Below, piece after piece: positions 4,964-9,701 of a DNA stretch of 9,701 bases; within the stretch, counting starts at the first letter, position 1; every line of letters begins with the position of its first letter. The DNA is from Pseudomonadota bacterium (GTDB lineage Bacteria > Pseudomonadota > Alphaproteobacteria > Acetobacterales > Acetobacteraceae): contig JAEWCI010000039.1 of NCBI GenBank assembly GCA_023390705.1, positions 1 to 9,701 of the forward strand, written 5' to 3'. The translations under genes and the position numbers were made by a program. A model generated the notes under the pieces. That model was not told where the DNA came from, did no database searches, and saw only the letters and a list, made by a program, of their open reading frames with translations.

Positions 4964-7797
4964 TCAAGGGGAAGCGGCGCGGGCCAGGTTGAGGGCGAGC
5001 AGCCGGGCCAGGGCCTCATCCTCCGGCAGGTCGGCGGGCCAGCCATAGGCGCTCGCGACCGCGGCATCCAGCGCGGCATGGGCATCCGCCAGCCAGCGGG
5101 GCCTTTCGTTGTAGAGCGCGGTGAGGGTGCGCTTCGCCAGGAGTTTCGCCGCCGCATCATCCTTCGGCAGCAGCCTTTCCGGGAAGCCGGGCACCACTTC
5201 CGGCTCCCGCCGGATGAGGTCCGGCGGGTTCAGCCAGTTCTCCCGCAATTGGTTCAGCCGGCGCGCGGCATCGGCAATGGCGATGGCGCGGGGGTCTTCG
5301 GCATAGGCGGCGGCGGGCAGGTTGGGGGTGAGGCCGTCCGGGAAGGGGAAGGTTTCGAAGGTGGTGGTGGGGGTGTAGCGCGGATCATTGCCCACGCCAT
5401 GCCAAGTGCCAAGGCGCAATGCCCATGCCTCATGGAAACGGCTATGCAGGATGCCGAAGCTGGTATCGTCTTCGCGCGCGACAGCCGTAAGCTTTATGTC
5501 GGGGCAGAGGAAAATGGGCGCCCATACGAAAATGCGGTGTTTCGCGACTTCAGGAGTCACCATGAACCGCTGGAGAGGGGCGAGCGCACGGCGCATTTCG
5601 CCTCGTGCTCGCCACAGCCGCCACCAGAGGCGGCGGAGGGGCTCATGCGGGTTTGTATCCCGAACGGGTTTCACCGTCTTGAGGATGTACTCAAATGGTG
5701 CCTCGTACAGCGCCGAGTCGGCTTCGGACCGGTCAACGCCAAAGTCAATAATCCAGTAGTCTCGATCACGACGCGTTACGTCGAGACCGTTCCACCACGG
5801 CCGCACTACGTCGCTATTTGGCCGCCCGTTCGGGTTCAGAGGGGCCATTAGGAAGGAACGAGCCATACTGCCAGGAATATCGAAGGGACCGGTTCTCTGG
5901 ACTCCGTTAAAAGCGATATTGGCATTCTCGGATAAAGGCCGAGCCCTGGTCAGGTCCAGCCCGGCACCGGTGAGGTCAGCATTAATTACCTGCACCTCTC
6001 GCCCACCCAACCGCCGCGTACCGGAAGGCGACAAGCCGAAGCAGATAAGAGAGACACGCACCGCCGCACCATCGCTGATCCAGTCTTCGTCGGCCCAGGC
6101 TTCGAAGATGGCTTGACCCGGCGTCGCCAAAACTCGATCCAACACTCGGCGGTTTGCGCCACCCCGGATAGAGTTTGTGGCCACTAGCCCGACTCGTTTG
6201 GCGCCCCCGTTGGCTACTTGCGCTCGGGATTTTTCAAACCAATAGCATACAAGATCCGCACTACCTGGTACGCGCTCAACATAGGTTTGGCGCAACTGGT
6301 CCACGTATTCCTTGCCAAGTCCACGATTCATCATGCGGTCACCCAAAAAGGGCGGGTTGCCGACGATGCATTCCGCCCCCGGCCACGCGGCCTCGCTGCC
6401 ATCCTCGTTCAGCAGCGCGTCGCGGCAGGCGATGCCGTCCAGGTTGCGCAGGATGGGGTTGCGGCCCTCGGCGAAGCCGTTGCGGCGCATCCACTGGATC
6501 TCGCCGATCCACACCACCAGCCGCGCCAGCTCCGCCGCGTATTCGTCGCGCTCCAGCCCCAGCACGTTTTCCGGCCCCACGCCCAGCGCCAGCCCGCGCG
6601 GCAGGCCCAGCGCCTCGGCCTCCACCATCGCGCGCTTCTCCAGGTCCTTCAGCCCCTGCAAGGCCAGGTAGAGGAAGTTGCCGGAGCCGCAGGCGGGGTC
6701 CAGCACGCGCAACGCCTTCAGCCTTTCGAAGAAGGCCGCCAGCCTCTCCCGCGCCGCCCTTTGGCCGCGCGGGGTCTGCTTCGCCGCGGCGATCTCCGCC
6801 TTCACCGCCGCCCATTCCATCTCCAGCGGTTCCAGCACCACCGGGCGGAGGATCTGCATGATCTGCGCCGGGTCGGTGTAGAAGGCGCCGATCTGCCCGC
6901 GCTTTTCCGGGTTGAGGAAATGCTCGAACAGCGTGCCGAAGATGGCGGGGTCTATGTGCGACCAGTCCATCGCCGCGGTGCGCCGCAGCGCCCTGATCTC
7001 ATCGCGGTTCAGCGCCGGCGGCGGTTCCGGCGCGTCGAACAGCCCGCCATTGAACCACTCCACCTGGCGGAAGGCGACGATGCCGCCGCCCTGCCGCGCC
7101 ATGGCGCCAAACAGCTCCCCGCAGAATTGCGGGAATTGCGCCGGCGCGCTTTCGGCCGCCTTCAGCATGTCGTCCAGCAGCCCCTTGGGCAGCAGGCCGA
7201 CATCATCGGCGAAGAGGCAGAACACCATGCGGTCGGTGAAGCGCGCCACCTCCCGCGGCGGGATGCCGCGGGCGGCCAGCGCCCCGGCCAGTTGCGCGAA
7301 GGCTTCCGCCGCTTCCTTGGTGGCATCGGTGCGGGTGCGGTCGGGGCGGAGGCTCTCCGGGTCCTCGAAGCAGCGGCGCAGCAGGGCGCGCTTGCCGGCA
7401 TCCGCCAGGTCGTCCAGCAGGATGGTATGCGTCTCGGCGACGTAGTTCTGGAAATTGGTGCGGATGAGGATGCGGTCGAGGTCGCAGGTGATCAGCAGCG
7501 GCGGGTTGCCCAGCGCGCCGGCATAGAGCAGCAATTGCTTCAGCGCGGCGTTCAGGTCCGCCTTGCGGCCCTTGTATTCCCAGCCGAAGCAGCCGCGCTT
7601 CCACACATCCGCCCAGCCTTCCCCGCCGGTGGCCTTGCTGGCGCCGCGTTCGAAGCAGAAGAACTCCCCCTTGGGGTCGGCGGTAACGGGATCCTCCACC
7701 CCAGCAGGCGGCAGAGGTCGTTGAAATGTGATTGCGCCGCCGACCTTTCCTTCAGCTCGGCGGCGCGCCATTTCGCGATGAATTCCGTTGGCGTCAT
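4964..7797 (-). pseudogene. MmeI-like type IIL restriction-modification enzyme (nuclease-methyltransferase-TRD fusion), frameshifted near the N-terminus
   Basis: Enzymes of this family combine DNA cleavage and adenine methylation in one chain. ATG 7797-7795 opens a frame with the family N-terminus (MTPTEFIAKW, then HFNDLCRLLG), and after codon 33 the match continues one base out of phase (VEDPVTADPKGEFFCFERG). Adding one G to the four-base run at 7699-7702 restores a 944-residue protein; MmeI itself has 919. In restored numbering, D64-x9-E74-Y-K76 matches the MmeI nuclease motif D-x9-E-x-K, D367PACGSGNF is methyltransferase motif I, and N481PPF is motif IV. The target-recognition region and the conserved C-terminal YTPTTTFETFPFPDG follow, with no further break down to TGA 4966-4964. 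Codon use is atypical between about 5400 and 6349. As written the gene is broken unless the shift is a sequencing error or is bypassed. The post-shift frame alone is open from 7834 but with only a TTG start and no sensible N-terminus. Confidence 0.9.
5400..6349 (-). other. Low-GC, atypical-codon segment covering the second half of the methyltransferase and the target-recognition domain
   Basis: Codon use changes abruptly at the NPPF motif. By hand count, 33 of the 70 codons read from 6337 down to 6128 end in A or T. Among the roughly 39 codons from the Phe in the NGFAEGRNP segment to NPPF, almost all end in G or C. Normal bias returns near GVGNDPRYTPTTTF around 5400. The altered stretch matches the part of MmeI-like proteins that reads the target sequence. 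Confidence 0.75.
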
Positions 7798-7828
7798 CGC
7801 GCCCAGGTTGGACCGGGGCAGGAGCGTT

Positions 7829-7856
7829 CCGCAACCACCTGCCGTACTGGTTGCGG
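7829..7856. promoter_or_regulatory. Inverted repeat in the short gap upstream of the MmeI-like gene
   Basis: CCGCAACCA (7829-7837) and TGGTTGCGG (7848-7856) are perfect 9-bp arms around a 10-base centre. They lie in the 97-base gap between the AbrB-type gene and the restriction-modification start. The element could be an operator, an attenuator or a weak terminator; it has no T-run. The rest of the gap shows no clear promoter. Confidence 0.4.
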
Positions 7857-7894
7857 GCTTGATATGGCTGGCGCGAACGGCTATAGGAATATCG

Positions 7895-8143
7895 TCAGGC
7901 CGGCTCCTCGCCCTTCGCCGCCCGCTTGCGGTCCACGATTCGCAGCGCCTCCATCAGCACTTCCTTGGTGATGCCGTGCGGGCCGAATTCGCGTTCCGCC
8001 TCCTCCGTGGTCAGCTTGATGACGGGTTCCAGGATCAGCGTGTTGCCGCGCAGCCGCGCCTCGAAGAACCGGGGATTGCCCAGTTGCCGCCGCAGCTTCT
8101 GCGAAAGAGTCAATTGGCCCTGGGAGGAGAGTTTGAGGATCAT
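7895..8143 (-). CDS. AbrB/MazE/SpoVT-type DNA-binding domain protein
   Basis: This is an 82-residue protein. ATG 8143-8141 is chosen because AGAGG (8155-8151) lies seven bases upstream and the conserved fold begins right there; the frame is open upstream but without homology-like sequence. Residues 2-41 (ILKLSSQGQLTLSQKLRRQLG, then LRGNTLILEPV) show the swapped-hairpin AbrB pattern: a polar S-S-x-G-Q-x-T-L turn, a helix, then beta strands. The C-terminal tail HGITKEVLMEALRIVDRKR is a helical extension seen in MazE/VapB-like relatives. Such proteins bind DNA as dimers, as transition-state regulators or as antitoxins. No toxin gene is adjacent: the next gene on the strand is the MmeI-like enzyme 97 bases on, and rppH lies upstream. 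It may regulate itself or the restriction-modification gene. This is inferred only from position. Confidence 0.83.
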   Translation of the reverse strand: MILKLSSQGQLTLSQKLRRQLGNPRFFEARLRGNTLILEPVIKLTTEEAEREFGPHGITKEVLMEALRIVDRKRAAKGEEPA

Positions 8144-8169
8144 GCCATGACCTCTGCTGCCAAAGGGGT

Positions 8170-8199
8170 GATAAAGGCATAAAATCCTAAATACGTAAA
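8170..8199 (-). promoter_or_regulatory. Possible promoter for the AbrB-type gene
   Basis: On the - strand TTTACG (8199-8194) and TTTATC (8175-8170) are separated by 18 bases in the most AT-rich stretch of this region. They lie just upstream of the ribosome binding site of the AbrB-type gene. The hexamers match the sigma-70 consensus only partly. Confidence 0.3.
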
Positions 8200-8208
8200 G
8201 TCGGATCG

Positions 8209-8240
8209 CGCGCAGACCGGCCTGGAAGGCCGCCTGCGCG
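8209..8240 (-). terminator. Bulged hairpin downstream of rppH
   Basis: CGCGCAG (8209-8215) pairs with CTGCGCG (8234-8240). Inside it CGGCCT (8218-8223) pairs with AGGCCG (8227-8232) around a 3-base loop, leaving a small asymmetric bulge. The structure starts 33 bases after the rppH stop on the - strand and would separate rppH from the AbrB-type gene. No strong T-run follows. Confidence 0.5.
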
Positions 8241-8279
8241 GAAATTTCCGCTGCCGGAAATTTATCCGTGACTTTATCC
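8239..8279. promoter_or_regulatory. Repeated AT-rich motifs, possible operator
   Basis: CGGAAATTT occurs at 8239-8247 and again at 8255-8263, a 16-base pitch, and GGAAATTTCC (8240-8249) is a perfect palindrome. TTTATCC is also repeated at 8261-8267 and 8273-8279, overlapping the rppH stop codon. This density of repeated AT-rich motifs is unusual in this GC-rich window and suits a protein-binding site, perhaps for the adjacent AbrB-type protein. Confidence 0.35.
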
Positions 8280-8768
8280 CAGCGCCGGCGCTGCGAAGCA
8301 GGCAAAATCGCGCGCCAGCACCTCATAGATCGGCCGCTTGAAGCCCACCGCCAGGGCCGGCAATTCCGCCAGCCGCGCCCAGCGCCAGGCATCGAATTCC
8401 GGGTGCGGGTCCAGGTCCAGGCGGATATCCGCATCCGTCCCCAGGAAGCGCAGGGCGAACCAGCGCTGCCGCTGGCCGCGATACTTCCCGCCCAGCGCCT
8501 TGCCGACCAGCGCCGCCGGCAGGTCGTAGCTCAGCCATTCCGGGTGTTCGGCCAGGATTTCGGCGCGGGCGGTGCCGATCTCCTCCTCCAGCTCGCGGAA
8601 CACCGCCACGCGCGGGTCCTCGCCCGGGTCCATGCCGCCCTGGGGAAGCTGCCAGCCGCCGGCCGCGCCTTCCGCATTCGGCAGGTCCGCGCGGCGGGCC
8701 ACCAGCACCAGGCCGGCGGGGTTGAACAGCACGGCGCCGACATTGTCGCGGTAGGGCAGGCTGGACAT
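8274..8768 (-). CDS. rppH: RNA pyrophosphohydrolase (Nudix family)
   Basis: RppH removes pyrophosphate from the 5'-triphosphate end of mRNAs in the cytoplasm, starting RNase E-dependent decay; the same clade also includes dinucleoside polyphosphate hydrolases. The protein has 164 residues, close to the usual size. The Nudix box is intact: G44-x5-E50-x7-R58-E59-L60-x-E62-E63-x-G65, holding the metal-binding glutamates. Clade features are YRDNVGAVLFN at the start, GGWQLPQGGMDPGEDP before the box, and PEWLSYDLP followed by KYRGQRQRWFALRFLG after it. ATG 8768-8766 starts three bases after the TGA of the deacetylase gene (8774-8772) with no clear ribosome binding site of its own, so translational coupling is likely. 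The two genes look like one operon, an arrangement I recall as common in alphaproteobacteria. Confidence 0.93.
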   Translation of the reverse strand: MSSLPYRDNVGAVLFNPAGLVLVARRADLPNAEGAAGGWQLPQGGMDPGEDPRVAVFRELEEEIGTARAEILAEHPEWLSYDLPAALVGKALGGKYRGQRQRWFALRFLGTDADIRLDLDPHPEFDAWRWARLAELPALAVGFKRPIYEVLARDFACFAAPALG

Positions 8769-8771
8769 GGC

Positions 8772-9701
8772 TCAGGGATTCCGGCGGAAGGCGGGGGGCG
8801 TGGCCTCGGCACCAACGGGGCCGGGGGCATGGACCAGCGTGGTGACGGGCGCCAGCACCAGGCCGCGGCGTTCCAGCCCGCCGCCGGCGGCATCCCCGCC
8901 CCAGGCGACGAGCCTTTCGATCAGCACCGGGGAAAGGCCGCCGGCATAGCCCAGCGCGCTGCCCCGCTCCCGCGCCAGTTGTTCCAGCCGCGCCAGCTTG
9001 CGCTCGATCTCGCCGCGGAGCGCGGGTTCGTCCACCACCAAGTCGATGCTGCGGCCGGTGACGAGCCGCGGCGGCGCGGCGCCGGGGCGCGGGTCCAGAT
9101 AGAGCAGGCCGCGGCGGTGGAGCACTTCCTGCACCGGGCCGATGCGCTCGCTCATCGCGGCGAAGCGCTCCCCGCGCATCGGGCCGAGCGCGCCGATGGC
9201 GCCGACATAGCCGGCGAAGCGGGAGAGCGCCCAGGAAAGCCGGTCCTCGTTCTCGGCCAGGGAAAGGCCGGTGAGCAGGGCGCGGGTGCCGGCATTGTCC
9301 AGCCGGTCGCGGGCCGAGGCGGGTTCCAGCGGCAGCGCCACCAGGGTCTCCATGCCGCGGGTGCGGGCCTGGTCCAGCAGCAGGCCGGGATGCGGGGCAT
9401 AGGGGCTGAGCGCCAGGCCGATCGCGGCGGGCAGGCGGCGGATCGCTTCCTCGGTCAGGGCGGCGTTCAGCCCCAGCCCGCCCACCACCAGCCCGACCCT
9501 GGGGCGCTGGTCCTGGGGATCGAAGGCGCGGGCATAGGCGCGCATGGGGGTGCGGCCATCGGCGCCGATGCGCGGCAGCGGGCCGTGCGGGCCCGCTTCC
9601 AGCAGGGCCGCGTCAACCGGCTGGATGGGGCGTCCGGCGATGGCCCGGCGCGGCGCCATGGCCTCGGGCAGCGGCGGCGGGGCGGGGGCAGCGATCAGCC
9701 T
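8772..9701 (-). CDS. Divergent polysaccharide deacetylase family protein (YibQ-like), 5'-truncated
   Basis: This is the C-terminal 309 residues of a COG2861-type protein. The frame stays open past the ATG at 9659 to the window edge through a Pro/Ala-rich stretch (AAPAPPPLPEA). Family members usually have an N-terminal membrane anchor and a linker, so the start probably lies outside the window. The family pattern is recognisable in HGPLPRIGADGRTPMRAYA, then RPRVGLVVGGLGLN, ALSPYAPHPGLLLDQAR, ETLVALPLEP and LLYLDPRPG. At positions where active-looking relatives carry metal or catalytic residues (IDDLG, HLPMEP, NNHMGS, DSRT), this protein shows GG, ALPLEP, no NNHMGS and DPR. It may therefore be non-catalytic. 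It overlaps no gene, and rppH begins three bases after its stop. The family's role in the envelope is poorly defined; a link to peptidoglycan or division is inferred from usual neighbours such as CtpA-type peptidases. Confidence 0.87.
   Translation of the reverse strand, partial: RLIAAPAPPPLPEAMAPRRAIAGRPIQPVDAALLEAGPHGPLPRIGADGRTPMRAYARAFDPQDQRPRVGLVVGGLGLNAALTEEAIRRLPAAIGLALSPYAPHPGLLLDQARTRGMETLVALPLEPASARDRLDNAGTRALLTGLSLAENEDRLSWALSRFAGYVGAIGALGPMRGERFAAMSERIGPVQEVLHRRGLLYLDPRPGAAPPRLVTGRSIDLVVDEPALRGEIERKLARLEQLARERGSALGYAGGLSPVLIERLVAWGGDAAGGGLERRGLVLAPVTTLVHAPGPVGAEATPPAFRRNP

Noticed and set aside
7798..7834. TTG start at 7834 for the MmeI-like gene in the downstream frame
   Set aside because: It gives an N-terminus unlike the family, while the family N-terminus is encoded in the neighbouring frame from 7797, so a frameshift explains the data better.
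6218..8182. 654-residue open frame on the + strand opposite the MmeI-like and AbrB-type genes
   Set aside because: It spans two recognisable - strand genes and their intergenic gap. Its composition (Arg, Gln, Ala-rich) is that of a reverse-complement artefact.
8144..8434. Upstream extension of the AbrB-type frame into rppH
   Set aside because: The added residues overlap rppH in another frame. The AbrB fold begins at the ATG at 8143 with a suitable ribosome binding site.

Overview
The window is very GC-rich DNA with the strong third-position G/C bias of an alphaproteobacterium. The gene content fits Acetobacteraceae, most like the Roseomonas group: a Bug/TctC-type binding protein, an amidohydrolase of the D-aminoacylase superfamily, and a divergent polysaccharide deacetylase next to RppH. 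This placement is inferred from gene families and composition; no database was searched.

Left part (1-3187, + strand). The 3' part of a Bug/TctC solute-binding protein gene is followed by a perfect 15-bp hairpin and a 463-bp gene-free stretch full of hairpins. Next is an unrecognised gene (1345-2892) for a single-pass membrane protein with a long Ala/Pro-rich tail, which carries an in-frame internal duplication. It ends in a strong hairpin and a second gene-free stretch of 295 bp. The two gene-free stretches share two sequence blocks in opposite orientation, so the orphan gene sits between inverted copies of a dispersed, REP/MITE-like repeat.

Middle part (3188-8143, - strand). There is an intact amidohydrolase gene. 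Upstream of it lies an almost complete MmeI-like (type IIL) restriction-modification gene, with a fused nuclease, methyltransferase and target-recognition domain. It is broken by a one-base frameshift at codon 33. The half of the gene encoding target recognition has clearly lower GC and different codon use from the rest, which suggests that the specificity module was exchanged. A small AbrB/MazE-type DNA-binding protein gene lies just upstream on the same strand.

Right part (8144-9701, - strand). A short AT-richer intergenic region holds a hairpin, repeated operator-like motifs and a possible promoter. It separates the AbrB gene from rppH, an RNA pyrophosphohydrolase gene. rppH starts three bases after the stop of a divergent polysaccharide deacetylase gene, which runs off the window. 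These two look like a core housekeeping operon, while the restriction-modification/AbrB pair looks like an accessory insertion between core genes.

The points most worth a second look are the frameshifted and mosaic MmeI-like gene, the AbrB gene with its operator-like region, the inverted repeat pair around the duplicated-repeat membrane gene, and the apparent loss of catalytic residues in the deacetylase.
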